A stretch of 64,000 nt of DNA from an uncultured Sphingomonas sp. (GTDB lineage Bacteria > Pseudomonadota > Alphaproteobacteria > Sphingomonadales > Sphingomonadaceae). The stretch's first letter is position 1, and every line of letters begins with the position of its first letter. The stretch covers positions 24,779-88,778 of the forward strand of contig NZ_CADCWA010000039.1 of NCBI RefSeq assembly GCF_902806285.1, written 5' to 3'. Under the pieces are notes generated by a model. The model had not been told where the DNA came from. It worked only from the letters and a program-made list of their open reading frames with translations, and did no database searches. Shown here piece by piece: positions 40,896 to 51,392 of this stretch. The position numbers were made by a program, and so were the translations under genes.

Positions 40896-41885
40896 TCAGC
40901 CGGCGCCACTACCGCCCTCGGCGCCCACGGCCCGGCACGGTTCCCTGGTCGGCACCCCGCCGAACGACACGTCCAGGCAGGCGGCCGACGCCGGGATGTT
41001 CAGCTCAGCGCTGTTGAAGGAAGCGCTGCTGCCCGGCGCCAGCATCCGCGCGGGCGGCGGGATGGTCCAGCGATACACCACCTTCTGCTCCAGGCTCCGC
41101 AGCTGCGCCTGGAGAGGCGGCACGCGCTGCGCCTGATCGGTCGGGTTGATGACCTTGCCGCTGACTTCCAGCAACTGGTTGCCGCTGGCCAGCGTGCGGC
41201 GGTTGCGCTCGTCGATCTGGACCAGCAGCGGCGTCTCGTCCAGCTGCACCACTCCAAGCCGCTGCTGCCACGTCGCCGGCGCCAGGAACCACAAGGCCGC
41301 GGCAAGGGCGCCGATCAGGATCGCGGCCGCCAGCAGGATCAGCCAGCCGCGCGACCGCGGCTCGCGACGCTCCGCTGGCGCGTAGGCGGCGAACGCGGGC
41401 TCCTGGTCAGGTTCGGCCGGACTTTGCTGCGGGAACGACGGCGCGACATGCGGCTGGCCGGGCGCGGGCGCCGGTTGTGCTCCAAAGTCGTTGCGCGCGG
41501 TCGCCCCTTCCTCCGGCTGGTTGGCCCCCGCGAACACCGGCGTCGTGGCGTCAGGCTCCGGCAGCGGATGCGCATCCGGGTCGCCGCCGTCCCATGCCGC
41601 GCTCGCCGGCGTGTCGGGATGGGCATGATCCGCCAGAGCGGCTTCCGGAGGCTTTCCGCCGGGCTCTCCCGCCGGGTGCGTCAGGGGCGCGGGCGCCGGG
41701 AACTCCTCGGCGTTGCCCTGCTCAGGTTGCGTCTGATCGGGCGTATCGTCGCGCGAATGGAGTTCCTGCGGGTCCTGGTGCCAGCTATGCTTGCACGACG
41801 CGCAGCGCACCTGGCGCCCGCCCTCCGGGATGGCGCCATCCTTCACCACATATCGCGTGCCGCACTCCGGACAGGTGAGGATCAT
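40896..41885 (-). CDS. zinc-ribbon (MJ0042-type) domain membrane protein
   Basis: MILTCPECGTRYVVKDGAIPEGGRQVRCASCKHSW; central TM helix. Confidence 0.85.
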   Translation of the reverse strand: MILTCPECGTRYVVKDGAIPEGGRQVRCASCKHSWHQDPQELHSRDDTPDQTQPEQGNAEEFPAPAPLTHPAGEPGGKPPEAALADHAHPDTPASAAWDGGDPDAHPLPEPDATTPVFAGANQPEEGATARNDFGAQPAPAPGQPHVAPSFPQQSPAEPDQEPAFAAYAPAERREPRSRGWLILLAAAILIGALAAALWFLAPATWQQRLGVVQLDETPLLVQIDERNRRTLASGNQLLEVSGKVINPTDQAQRVPPLQAQLRSLEQKVVYRWTIPPPARMLAPGSSASFNSAELNIPASAACLDVSFGGVPTREPCRAVGAEGGSGAG

Positions 41886-41970
41886 GCAAGCGCCTTTCGC
41901 CCCCGGGTTCAATGGGCGCTGGTAACCGCTCCCGAGCGCCATTGGCAAGGCGCCGCCCGCATGCGAGAGG

Positions 41971-42708
41971 ATGGGGCGGGAGATGGGCGGGGACCAGGTG
42001 AGCGCGATCGTCGAGTTCGACAGCGTGGGGCTGCGTTACGGCACTGGCGCCGAGGTGCTCAAGGACCTCGACCTGCGCCTGCCCCGCGGCGGCTTCACCT
42101 ATCTCACCGGGCCCTCGGGCGCGGGCAAGACCTCGCTGCTGAAGCTGCTCTACCTGGCGCAGCGCCCGACCCGCGGGCGGATGCGGATCTTCGGGGAGGA
42201 GCTGAGCGGGGCGCCGCGTGACATCATGCCGGCCTATCGCCGCCGCATCGGCGTGGTATTCCAGGATTTCCGCCTGGTCCGCCATCTGTCGGCGTTCGAC
42301 AACGTCGCCCTGCCGTTGCGGCTGGCGGGCCGCGACGAGGCGGAAGTGGTGGGACCCGTGCGCGAGTTGTTGGCCTGGGTCGGGCTGGCCGACCGGGCGG
42401 GCGCCAAGCCGCCGACCCTGTCCGGCGGGGAACAGCAGCGGGTGGCGATCGCCCGCGCCGTGATCGGCCATCCCGAGCTGCTGGTGGCGGACGAGCCGAC
42501 GGGCAATGTCGACGCGGACATGGCCGCGCGCCTGCTGCACCTGTTCGAATCCCTGAATCGGCTTGGGACCACGATCCTGGTGGCGACCCACGACCTGTCG
42601 CTGATCGCCGCGACCAGGGGCGCGCAGTTGATGCGGCTGGAGGGCGGACGCCTGGTCGACCCTACTGGCGCGTTGCGCAACCCGCCGCTGCGAGTGGGCG
42701 AGGGATGA
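41971..42708 (+). CDS. ftsE: cell division ATP-binding protein FtsE
   Basis: VGLRYGTGAEVLKDLDLRLPRGGFTYLTGPSGAGKTSLLKLLYL; followed by ftsX. Confidence 0.93.
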   Translation: MGREMGGDQVSAIVEFDSVGLRYGTGAEVLKDLDLRLPRGGFTYLTGPSGAGKTSLLKLLYLAQRPTRGRMRIFGEELSGAPRDIMPAYRRRIGVVFQDFRLVRHLSAFDNVALPLRLAGRDEAEVVGPVRELLAWVGLADRAGAKPPTLSGGEQQRVAIARAVIGHPELLVADEPTGNVDADMAARLLHLFESLNRLGTTILVATHDLSLIAATRGAQLMRLEGGRLVDPTGALRNPPLRVGEG

Positions 42709-43577
42709 TGTTTTCGTCTCTGGCTCCGCCTGCCGGGGAGCGCGGGCTGCTGCCGGACCAGCGCGGGCGGCCGACGCCTTGGGTGATCGCGATCATGATG
42801 TTCGTCACCCTGGTGGTGGCGGCGGCGGGCCTGGCAGTCGCCAACGCCGCGCGGCTGCTCGGCGAGAGCGTGGCGGGGCGTTACTCCATCCAGATCCCGG
42901 ATGGGGCCAGAGTCGCGCCGGCCGCTATCGCGGCCGCAGGGCGGGTGCCGGGCGTCAGCGCGGTCAGCCCGGTGCCCGAAGCGGACGTGCGGGCTACCCT
43001 CCAAAGCTGGCTCGGTGCCGATGCAGCGTCGGCCCAACTTCCGCTCCCAGCGCTGATCGATGTCGATCTCGGGCCCGGCGCCGATCCGGCGCGACTTGCC
43101 GCGGAGGTGACGCGGGCGGTGCCGCACGCCCGGGTGCTTGCCTACGGCGAACAGCTGGGCCCCGTAACCCGCTCGCTTCGCGCGCTGCAATGGCTGGCGC
43201 TTGGGCTGGTGCTGCTGATGGCGGCGGCGACCGCGGCCACCGTGGTGCTGGCCACTCGGGGCGCCTTCGACACCCATCGCTCGACCATTGAGATCATGCA
43301 TGGCATCGGCGCCACGGACGAGCAACTTGCCCGGCTGTTCCAGCGGCGACTGGCGCGCGATGCCTTCGTCGGCGGGGCGGCCGGCGCGGCGGCGGCTGCA
43401 CTGGTGCTGGCGCTGGTGCGAACGGTTCCGGGATCCCTGCTGGACGACATAACGGGTGGGCCGGTGCTGCGTCCGCTCGACTGGTTCCTGCTCGCCCTGC
43501 TCCCGCTGCTAGGCACCCTGGTGGCGATGCTGGTTGCCAGAGCAACGGTGCTCAAGGCATTGCGCGCAACCCTATGA
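42705..43577 (+). CDS. ftsX: cell division protein FtsX
   Basis: Permease with 4 TM helices; IEIMHGIGATDEQLARLFQRR. Confidence 0.9.
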   Translation: MMFSSLAPPAGERGLLPDQRGRPTPWVIAIMMFVTLVVAAAGLAVANAARLLGESVAGRYSIQIPDGARVAPAAIAAAGRVPGVSAVSPVPEADVRATLQSWLGADAASAQLPLPALIDVDLGPGADPARLAAEVTRAVPHARVLAYGEQLGPVTRSLRALQWLALGLVLLMAAATAATVVLATRGAFDTHRSTIEIMHGIGATDEQLARLFQRRLARDAFVGGAAGAAAAALVLALVRTVPGSLLDDITGGPVLRPLDWFLLALLPLLGTLVAMLVARATVLKALRATL

Positions 43578-44107
43578 TCTTCCGCGCTGGCGCTCTCCTG
43601 CTGTTGCTTTATGCGCTCGGCTTCGCCCTGTTCGGAGTAACGCTGGGCGAACCTGCCGGGGCGGAGAAGACCGACTCCGTTGTGGTCTTGACCGGCGGAC
43701 CGGGGCGGATCGAGCGCGGGGTCGAGGTGATGCGGGAAGGCGCGGCCAAGCGGATGCTGGTAGCCGGCGCAGATCCGAGCGTCACCCGCGCCGACCTCCG
43801 TCGCCGGCTGGGCGCCAAGTCGGCAAGCGTGCTGCGCTGCTGCGTCGAGCTCGGCTCCGAAAGCGTGGACACCCGCTCCAACGCGGAAGAAGCCGGACGC
43901 TGGCTGGAACGGCGGGGCTATCGTTCACTGCGCCTGATCACCAGCGACTGGCACATGCGCCGGGCGGAATATGAATTCCGCCGCCACCTGAGCAGCCGCT
44001 ACACGGTCGTTCCCGACGGCGTTCGGACGAAGCCGCGTCTCACCACCCTGTTCGGCGAGTACAACAAATATCTGCTACGGCGCCTGGCCGTGCTGCTGGA
44101 CATGTGA
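43574..44107 (+). CDS. YdcF/SanA-like DUF218 family protein
   Basis: VVVLTGGPGRIERGVEVMREGAAKRMLVAGADP; TRSNAEEAGRWLERRGYRSLRLITSDWHMRRA. Confidence 0.88.
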   Translation: MIFRAGALLLLLYALGFALFGVTLGEPAGAEKTDSVVVLTGGPGRIERGVEVMREGAAKRMLVAGADPSVTRADLRRRLGAKSASVLRCCVELGSESVDTRSNAEEAGRWLERRGYRSLRLITSDWHMRRAEYEFRRHLSSRYTVVPDGVRTKPRLTTLFGEYNKYLLRRLAVLLDM

Positions 44108-44808
44108 TGCAGCCGCTCCGCTCGGCGCTGTTCGTGCTGCTCTTCTACCTGGGCACCCTCCTCTACGTGCTGGGAGTGTTCGCGGTGTCGCCGTTCGGCA
44201 CCCGGCCGGTGCGGGCGGTGGTTCACGGCTGGTCCAGCTACCATCACCTGCTCGTCCACCATCTGCTCGGCATCCGCTGGCACATCGAAGGAACGATACC
44301 CTCCGGACCTTACCTCATCGCCATCAAGCATCAGGCAATGGTCGAGACGGTGGAGTGCCTGCGGCTGGCCGATACCCCGGTGGTGGTGATGAAGCGGGAG
44401 CTGACGGAGATCCCGCTCTTCGGCTGGGTAGCGCTGCGCTACGGGGTGATCGGCGTTCACCGCGAGGCCGGCGCAAGCGCGCTGCGGGAGATGATGGCGC
44501 TGGGGCGGAAGGCGGTTGCGGAGGGTCGTCCCGTGCTCATTTTCCCCGAGGGTACCCGGGTGCCCGTTGGCGAGCGACCGGAGCTGAAGCCGGGGTTCGC
44601 CGGGCTGTACCGGGCGCTTGGGCTGCCGGTGGTGCCGGTGGCGCTCGATAGCGGGCGCTTGTGGGGGCGCAGCCTGCTGAAGCGGCGCGGCACCATCCAC
44701 GTCCGGGTCGGCGAGGTGATCCCGCCGGGCCTCAAGCGCGCGGAGGTCGAGGCTCGGGTCCATGCGGCGATCAACGCCCTGGAATCAGCTTCGCAGGCGA
44801 GCGCCTAG
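44107..44808 (+). CDS. plsC: 1-acyl-sn-glycerol-3-phosphate acyltransferase
   Basis: AIKHQAMVETVE (degenerate HxxxxD position), FPEGTRVPVGE. Confidence 0.87.
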   Translation: MQPLRSALFVLLFYLGTLLYVLGVFAVSPFGTRPVRAVVHGWSSYHHLLVHHLLGIRWHIEGTIPSGPYLIAIKHQAMVETVECLRLADTPVVVMKRELTEIPLFGWVALRYGVIGVHREAGASALREMMALGRKAVAEGRPVLIFPEGTRVPVGERPELKPGFAGLYRALGLPVVPVALDSGRLWGRSLLKRRGTIHVRVGEVIPPGLKRAEVEARVHAAINALESASQASA

Positions 44809-47151
44809 CTTCTCGGCCGCGGCCACGATCCTGCCGGACAGCGCCTGGATCTCCGCCTCCGTCAGAGTCTTGTCGCCCGGCTGAAGCGTCACCTGCACCG
44901 CCAGGCTGAGCTCGCCATCCTCCGGCTGGTAGCGGTCGAACACTCGGGCGGCGGTGATCAGCGCCTTGTCCGTGCCACGTACCGCCCGCACCAGCGTTTC
45001 GGCTGCGAGGTCCGGCGGCACCAGGAAGGCGAAGTCGCGGGTGACTGCCTGCAACGCCGGCGGCGTGAAGGCCGGGCGGGCGCGGCCGCTGCCCCGCGGC
45101 ACCGGAATGGCGTGGAGGTAGATTTCAGCCGCCTGGGTCCCCTCCGGCACGTCGAACTGCCTGGCCAGGCGCGGGTGGAGCTCGCCGAAAGCAGCAAGGG
45201 CCGTTTTCGGGCCCAGGCGTAGCGTCGCCGACCGTCCCGGGTGCCAGGTGGGACCCGCGTCGGCAAAGGTCTGGAGGTTGGCCGTGGGCGCCCCCGCCGC
45301 TTCAAGCAAGGCGAGCGCTTCGGCCTTGGCGTCGAGTGGGGAGAACGGCCGCGCTCTGCCGCTCTGCCAGTCGCGGCCGCTCGCCTGGCCCGCCAACAGC
45401 ACGGCCACGGTGGGGAGCTCCGCATCGAGGAGGTAGCGCCGACCGACTTCGAACAAGCGAACGCTGTCCGCTCCGCGATCGAGGTTGCGCCGGGCCGCGG
45501 CGAGCAGTCCGGGCAGCAGCGACGGGCGCATGACCTTCATCTCCTCGCTGAGCGGGTTGGCGAGCACCCACGGCGCGTCGCCGAAGGCTGCGGCTTCAGC
45601 CGCGCCGATGAAGCTCCAGGTGATCGCTTCATCGAGGCCGCTGGCCGCGGCCGCGCGCCGCAGCCGCCGCTCGAGCCGCTGCGCCGGAGTGGCGGTGGGC
45701 CGGGCCACCCCGGGTTCACGCGTCAGGGGCGTCGAGGGCACCCGGTCGTAGCCGTGGATACGGGCGATCTCCTCGACCAGGTCGGCCTCGCCGTCGATGT
45801 CCGGCCGCCAGCCGGGCGGAACCATCCCGTCGGGCTCGACCATAAAGCCGAGCCGCTCGAGGATGGCATGCTGCTCGGCAAGTGGCAGGTCGAGTCCGGC
45901 CAGCTCCCGGACTCGCGTGGGCCGCAACTGCACGTGGCGCTCCGCGGTCACCGCGGCCCAGCGGCTGCTCGTCGCTAGGGTGATGTCGGACGCCTCACCG
46001 CCGCACAGTTCCAGGATTATGGCGGTGGCCGCCTCGACCATCTCTCCGAGCGCAAGCGGATCGACGCCCCGCTCGAAGCGCGCGCGGGCATCGGTGCTGA
46101 CGCCATGCCGCCGCCCGGTCGCACCGATGCTCGCCGGATCGAACCAGGCGCACTCGAGCAGCACGTCGGTCGTGCCCTCCGACACGCCGGTGTCCGCCCC
46201 CCCGATCACACCGCCGAGCCCCAACACCTGCGCGGCGTCCGCGATCACGCAGTCCTCGGGCGTGACCGCATAATTCTTGTCGTTCAGCGCCAGGAAGCGC
46301 TCCCCCTCGCGCCCGCGGCGAGCGGTGATGCCGCCTCGGAGCTTGGCCGCGTCGTACACGTGCAGGGGGCGCGCCCGATCGACCGAGAAGAAGTTGGTTA
46401 TGTCCACCAGCGCCGAGATCGGGCGCAGGCCAACCGCGGTCAGCCGCCGCTGCAACCATTCGGGGCTGGGCCCGTTGCGGACGCCGCGGATCAGGCGCCC
46501 GGCGAACGCTTCGCAGCCGCTGTCCTCCTCCGTGGCGATCGCTACCGGCTGCGCGAAGCCGGCGGGTACCGGAGCGATCGGGCGCTCGATAAGCGTACCC
46601 AGTCCAGCCGCCGCCAGGTCGCGCGCGATCCCGCGCACGCCCAGGCAGTCGGGCCGGTTGGGCGTGACCGCGACGTCGAACAGCGGGTCGTCCAGGCCGG
46701 CGTAGGCGGCGAAGCTCTGCCCGACCGGAGCCTCGGCCGGCAGCTCCATGATGCCGTCATGCTCCTCGCCCAGCTGCAGCTCGCGCACGGAGCACATCAT
46801 GCAGTTGGACTCGACCCCGCGGATCGCCGCGACCTTGAGGGTCATGGCGCTGCCGGGGACGTAAGCGCCCGGCGGACCGAACACGCCCTTCATGCCCGCG
46901 CGGGCGTTGGGCGCGCCGCACACCACCTGCAGCGGACCCTCCCCTGCATCGACCGTCAGCACCTGCAGCTTGTCGGCCTGCGGGTGCCTGGCCGCGGTCA
47001 GCACTTCGGCGACGCGGAAGGGGGCGAGCGCCTCGGCCGGGTTGGTGACGCTCTCGACCTCCAGGCCGATCGCTGTCAGCTTGTCGGCGATCTCCTGCAC
47101 CGAGGCACCGGTCTGGAGATGGTCCTTCAGCCAGGAAAGGGTGAACTTCAT
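44785..47151 (-). CDS. pheT: phenylalanyl-tRNA synthetase beta subunit
   Basis: MKFTLSWLKDHLQTGASVQEIADKLTAIGLEVE; tRNA-binding, B3/B4 and FDX regions. Confidence 0.97.
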   Translation of the reverse strand: MKFTLSWLKDHLQTGASVQEIADKLTAIGLEVESVTNPAEALAPFRVAEVLTAARHPQADKLQVLTVDAGEGPLQVVCGAPNARAGMKGVFGPPGAYVPGSAMTLKVAAIRGVESNCMMCSVRELQLGEEHDGIMELPAEAPVGQSFAAYAGLDDPLFDVAVTPNRPDCLGVRGIARDLAAAGLGTLIERPIAPVPAGFAQPVAIATEEDSGCEAFAGRLIRGVRNGPSPEWLQRRLTAVGLRPISALVDITNFFSVDRARPLHVYDAAKLRGGITARRGREGERFLALNDKNYAVTPEDCVIADAAQVLGLGGVIGGADTGVSEGTTDVLLECAWFDPASIGATGRRHGVSTDARARFERGVDPLALGEMVEAATAIILELCGGEASDITLATSSRWAAVTAERHVQLRPTRVRELAGLDLPLAEQHAILERLGFMVEPDGMVPPGWRPDIDGEADLVEEIARIHGYDRVPSTPLTREPGVARPTATPAQRLERRLRRAAAASGLDEAITWSFIGAAEAAAFGDAPWVLANPLSEEMKVMRPSLLPGLLAAARRNLDRGADSVRLFEVGRRYLLDAELPTVAVLLAGQASGRDWQSGRARPFSPLDAKAEALALLEAAGAPTANLQTFADAGPTWHPGRSATLRLGPKTALAAFGELHPRLARQFDVPEGTQAAEIYLHAIPVPRGSGRARPAFTPPALQAVTRDFAFLVPPDLAAETLVRAVRGTDKALITAARVFDRYQPEDGELSLAVQVTLQPGDKTLTEAEIQALSGRIVAAAEKLGARLRS

Positions 47152-47162
47152 AGGGCCACCCC

Positions 47163-47232
47163 GTACCCCGGCGAACGCCGGGGCCTAGTCGCTTCAATTG
47201 ACAGGGCTGGACCCCGGCGTGCGCCGGGGTAC
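47163..47232. repeat. REP-like doublet palindrome (BIME-like) between pheT and pheS
   Basis: GTACCCCGGCG-AA-CGCCGGGG (47163-47183) and CCCCGGCG-TG-CGCCGGGGTAC (47212-47232). Confidence 0.85.
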
Positions 47233-47242
47233 GAAACGACCT

Positions 47243-48310
47243 TCACGCGCCCACTCCCATCGACAGGGTAGGCACCGCAAGCGCGCTGAATCCGTAATGC
47301 TCCAGCCAGCGGACGTCGCCGTCGAAGAAGGCGCGCAGGTCGTCCATGCCGTACTTGAGCATCGCCAGCCGATCGACGCCCGTGCCGAAGGCGAAGCCCT
47401 GCCATTCGTCCGGGTCGAGACCGGCGGCGGCGATGACCTTGGGGTGGACCATGCCGCTGCCCAGCACCTCCATCCACCCCTGCTGGCCGCCGACGACGCG
47501 GCGGCCTTTCTCCAGCGACCAGCCGACGTCGACCTCCGCGGACGGTTCGGTGAAGGGAAAGTAGCTCGGGCGCAGCCGGATGGCGATGTCGTCGCGTTCG
47601 AAAAAGGCCTTGAGGAAGGTCTCGAGCGTCCATTTGAGATGGCCGAGGTGGATCGCGCGGTCGATCACCAGCCCCTCGATCTGGTGGAACATCGGCGTGT
47701 GCGTCGCGTCGCTGTCCGAACGGTAGACGCGACCGGGCGCGATGACCCGCAGCGGGGCGCCGCGCTCCTGCATCGCCCGGACCTGAACCGGCGAAGTGTG
47801 GGTGCGCAGCACGTACGGCAGGCCGTCCGCATCCGTCCGCTCGAGGTAAAAGGTGTCGTGCATCGCCCGCGCGGGGTGGCCGGGCGGGAAGTTGAGCGCC
47901 GTGAAATTGTACCAGTCGCTCTCGATCTCCGGTCCCTCCGCCACCGCGAAACCCAGGTCCGCGAAGATTTCGGCGAGTTCTTCCATCACCTGACTGACCG
48001 GGTGAACGGTGCCTCCTCGCCGCTCCGGCGCAGGCAGCGACAGGTCGATCCGCTCGGTCGCCAGCTTGCGCTCGAGCTCCGCGACGTCGAGCTGCTCCTT
48101 GCGCGCGGCTATGGCGTCGGTCAGGCGGGCGCGCATGCCCTGGATCTCGGGCCCCCGGAGCTGCCGCTCTTCCGGCGTCATGCCGCCAAGCGTCTTCAGC
48201 AAGCCGGTGACCCAGCCGCTCTTGCCGAGCGCCTCGACCCGCACCGCGTCCAGCGATTGCAGGTCCTCGGCGGCCGCGATCCGCTCCAAAGTCTGTTCGA
48301 CGTCACTCAT
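47243..48310 (-). CDS. pheS: phenylalanyl-tRNA synthetase alpha subunit
   Basis: [41 protein letters not shown]. Confidence 0.97.
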   Translation of the reverse strand: MSDVEQTLERIAAAEDLQSLDAVRVEALGKSGWVTGLLKTLGGMTPEERQLRGPEIQGMRARLTDAIAARKEQLDVAELERKLATERIDLSLPAPERRGGTVHPVSQVMEELAEIFADLGFAVAEGPEIESDWYNFTALNFPPGHPARAMHDTFYLERTDADGLPYVLRTHTSPVQVRAMQERGAPLRVIAPGRVYRSDSDATHTPMFHQIEGLVIDRAIHLGHLKWTLETFLKAFFERDDIAIRLRPSYFPFTEPSAEVDVGWSLEKGRRVVGGQQGWMEVLGSGMVHPKVIAAAGLDPDEWQGFAFGTGVDRLAMLKYGMDDLRAFFDGDVRWLEHYGFSALAVPTLSMGVGA

Positions 48311-48343
48311 CGCGCGGCGCTGTAGCGTCGGCTCAGCGGCGCG

Positions 48344-49759
48344 TCACGAGGGCACGAACGGGTAGGGCGAGATGCTCTTGCGGTTCTCGTGCACGGCCAG
48401 CGCCCGTCCGGCAGGAGGAGTCGCCCGGTAAGGACACTGCAGCCGCGGGCAGATGGCGCAGGCCGGCCCGACCGGAGTGGCAGGGGTATTCACCAGGTCC
48501 AGCCCGTCCGAGTAGGCAATGCGGCTCGCGTGCCGCACGTCGCACCCGAGCCCGACCGCCAGCAGCGAGTCGTCCCGGAGGTCGGGGCGGATCGGCCGCT
48601 CGATCGTCCGGCTGATGGTGAAGTAACGCTGTCCGTCCGGGGTCTCGATCAGCTGCCGGATGGTCTGGCCGGGCGTCTGGAAGGCCGCGTGCAGGTGCCA
48701 GCGCGGACAGGTGCCGCCGAAGTGGCTGAACGGGAAGTTCTCGCCCGCATAGCGCTTGGAGATGTTCCCGGCGGGATCGACCCGCAGCATGAAGAAGGGC
48801 ACGCCGCGCGCGCCTTGCCGACCGAGCGTGGTCAGCCGGTGCGCGACCTGCTCGACATTGGCGCCGAAGTCCCCGCACAAGCGGTCGATGGCATAGCGAT
48901 GCTCCTCCGCCGCGAGCAGGAACTTGCCGTAGGGCATCATGATCGCGCCGGCGGCATAGTTGGCAAAGCTCATGTGCAGGAGGCGGCGGCTGCCGGGATC
49001 GGGCGGGCGCGCCGCTTCCAGCATGCGGATGATGATCGGGTGGAACTCCAGCAGGCTCAGCTGATAGGCGATGCCGAAAGTGCGGTTCTCGGGCCGCAGC
49101 AATGAAGACAGGAGCAGCAACCGTCGCTGCGGGTCGTACGTCTGGCTCGCTTGGTCGAGCGTTTCGGGCGCCACCAGCCGGACATCGACGCCATAAGCCT
49201 CCTTGAGGCGGCGGCGCAGCGGCTCGGCCACGGACAGCGGATCGCCTAGCGCACCGCCCAGCGTTTCCGCGCCTTCCTCCAGCTCCGGCCAATGGTTGCG
49301 CTGCCCTTGGATATAGTCGCGCACCCAGGTCTCGGGGGTGATCAGCACCCGCGGGTCGGCGCCGCCGGTGGCAGCGTCGGGCGGGTGGCGCTGCAGCTCG
49401 CGAAATGCCGTGTAGAGCCGGGTCAAACCATCAGCCAGCGCAGGCGCATTGTCGGCCAGCTCCATGATCTCGTGCCGGCTGATCCCGAGGTCGGTGAACA
49501 TTCCATCGGAGAAGACCTCGAGCAGCTGCTCGGCGCCGCCGCCGTCGCTGCCTTCCGCCGCGAACTGCTTGATGTCCACATCGAACGTCTCGGCCAGGCG
49601 CAGCAGGATGCCGGCGGTGACTGGCCGCTGGTTGCGCTCAAGGTGGTTGAGGTAGCTGGCCGAAATGCCGAGTTCGGCAGCCATCGCCGCTTGCTGAAGA
49701 CTGCGCTCGCGCCGGAGCCGCTTCAACCTCGCACCCAGGAAGAGCTTGCGCTGCGCCAT
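48344..49759 (-). CDS. XRE-family regulator with IrrE/DUF2083-type C-terminal domains (RamB/ScfR-like)
   Basis: LGARLKRLRRERSLQQAAMAAELGISASYLNHLERNQRPVT; C-terminal cysteine-rich CAICPRLQCPYR; divergent to aceA. Confidence 0.88.
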   Translation of the reverse strand: MAQRKLFLGARLKRLRRERSLQQAAMAAELGISASYLNHLERNQRPVTAGILLRLAETFDVDIKQFAAEGSDGGGAEQLLEVFSDGMFTDLGISRHEIMELADNAPALADGLTRLYTAFRELQRHPPDAATGGADPRVLITPETWVRDYIQGQRNHWPELEEGAETLGGALGDPLSVAEPLRRRLKEAYGVDVRLVAPETLDQASQTYDPQRRLLLLSSLLRPENRTFGIAYQLSLLEFHPIIIRMLEAARPPDPGSRRLLHMSFANYAAGAIMMPYGKFLLAAEEHRYAIDRLCGDFGANVEQVAHRLTTLGRQGARGVPFFMLRVDPAGNISKRYAGENFPFSHFGGTCPRWHLHAAFQTPGQTIRQLIETPDGQRYFTISRTIERPIRPDLRDDSLLAVGLGCDVRHASRIAYSDGLDLVNTPATPVGPACAICPRLQCPYRATPPAGRALAVHENRKSISPYPFVPS

Positions 49760-49783
49760 AGAGTCACACTGTCAACTATTTAC

Positions 49784-49812
49784 AAGGAGCACAAGTCGCA
49801 ACTTGGCTCCTT
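49784..49812. promoter_or_regulatory. dyad-symmetry element in the regulator/aceA intergenic region
   Basis: AAGGAGC-A-CAAGT-CGCA-ACTTG-GCTCCTT. Confidence 0.6.
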
Positions 49813-49889
49813 AGCACTTTTCGATGCGACGCGACTCGGCGGGTGGCGTTGGGATGCCTTCTTTCGAAATTCCTAACGAGGGGTCGTCC

Positions 49890-51170
49890 ATGTCCGATTA
49901 CGCATCTGTTGTTTCCGCTCCGCCCGGTCGTTTCGACGGTATCGAACGTCCCTACAGCGCCCAGGACGTGGAGCGCCTCCGCGGGTCGGTGCCGATCGAC
50001 CATACGCTGGCCCGCCGCGGCGCGCTGAAGCTGTGGGAGCTGCTGAACGGGCAGGAGGAGCCGGTTCGTGCCTTGGGCGCGGTGACCGGCAACCAGGCGA
50101 TGCAGCAGGTCCGCGCCGGCTTGCAGGCGATCTACCTGTCGGGCTGGCAGGTCGCGGCCGACGCCAACACCGCGGGAGCCATGTACCCCGATCAGTCGCT
50201 CTACCCGGCCAACGCGGGGCCGGAGCTGGCGCGGCGGATCAACCGCACGCTGCAGCGCGCCGACCAGATCGAGCATCTGGAAGGCGGCGCCAAGCGCGAC
50301 TGGTTCGTGCCGATCGTCGCCGACGCGGAAGCCGGGTTCGGCGGTCCGCTCAACTGCTTCGAGATCATGAAAGCCTATATCGAGGCGGGCGCCGCGGGCG
50401 TGCACTTCGAGGATCAGCTCGCCAGCGAGAAGAAGTGCGGTCACCTGGGCGGCAAGGTGCTGATCCCGACCCAGGCGGCGATCCGCAACCTCGATTCGGC
50501 GCGGCTCGCCGCCGACATCTGCGGGGTGCCAACCGTGCTGGTCGCCCGCACCGACGCCGAGAGCGCCAAGCTCATCACCTCCGACGTCGACGAGCGCGAC
50601 CGGCAGTTCATCACCGGCGAGCGCACGCCCGAAGGCTTCTTCCGCCTGCGCGATGAGAGCGGGCTGGACCACTGCATTGCCCGTGGGCTCGCCTTCGCAC
50701 CACATGCCGACCTGCTGTGGTGGGAGACTTCGCACCCGGACCTTGAGGATGCCCGCAAGTTCGCCGAAGCGGTGCACAAGGTCTATCCGGGCAAGCTGCT
50801 CGCCTACAACTGCTCGCCCTCGTTCAACTGGGCGGCCAAGCTCGACCAGGCGACCATTGCCAAGTTCCAGCGCGAGCTGGGCGCGATGGGCTACAAGTTC
50901 CAATTCGTCACCCTGGCCGGCTTCCACAGCCTCAACCACGGCATGTTCGAGCTGGCGTCGGGCTACCGCGACGCGGGCATGGCGGCCTATTCCGAGCTGC
51001 AGCAGGCCGAGTTCGCGTCCGAGAAGGACGGCTACACCGCAACCCGCCACCAGCGCGAGGTGGGCACCGGCTATTTCGATGCGATCGCCACCGCGGTCAG
51101 CGCCGGCCAGGCCTCGACCACCGCGCTGAGCGAGTCCACCGAAGCCGCCCAGTTCGTGGCTGCGGAATAA
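49890..51170 (+). CDS. aceA: isocitrate lyase
   Basis: [21 protein letters not shown] active-site motif. Confidence 0.97.
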   Translation: MSDYASVVSAPPGRFDGIERPYSAQDVERLRGSVPIDHTLARRGALKLWELLNGQEEPVRALGAVTGNQAMQQVRAGLQAIYLSGWQVAADANTAGAMYPDQSLYPANAGPELARRINRTLQRADQIEHLEGGAKRDWFVPIVADAEAGFGGPLNCFEIMKAYIEAGAAGVHFEDQLASEKKCGHLGGKVLIPTQAAIRNLDSARLAADICGVPTVLVARTDAESAKLITSDVDERDRQFITGERTPEGFFRLRDESGLDHCIARGLAFAPHADLLWWETSHPDLEDARKFAEAVHKVYPGKLLAYNCSPSFNWAAKLDQATIAKFQRELGAMGYKFQFVTLAGFHSLNHGMFELASGYRDAGMAAYSELQQAEFASEKDGYTATRHQREVGTGYFDAIATAVSAGQASTTALSESTEAAQFVAAE

Positions 51171-51194
51171 TCGGGCGCGAGAAGGAGCATCAGC

Positions 51195-51392
51195 ATGTCC
51201 AAGCGTTTTTGGGTCGTCGGCGGCGAATACTCCGACTGCGCGTTCAAGCAGCTTCAGCCCGGAGCTGGAAGGGTCAGCGGCCCCTTCCATGACGAGGTGA
51301 AGGCCCGTATGGAGTGGCAGCGCCTGACCTTTCGCGACCGTTGCGGCGCTACCGAGCGCTACTCGATCTGCGTAGAGCCGGAGGTCCGGTGA
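51195..51392 (+). CDS. DUF4170 small protein (65 aa)
   Basis: MSKRFWVVGGEYSDCAFKQL...GPFHDEVKARMEWQRLTF; between aceA and aceB. Confidence 0.8.
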   Translation: MSKRFWVVGGEYSDCAFKQLQPGAGRVSGPFHDEVKARMEWQRLTFRDRCGATERYSICVEPEVR

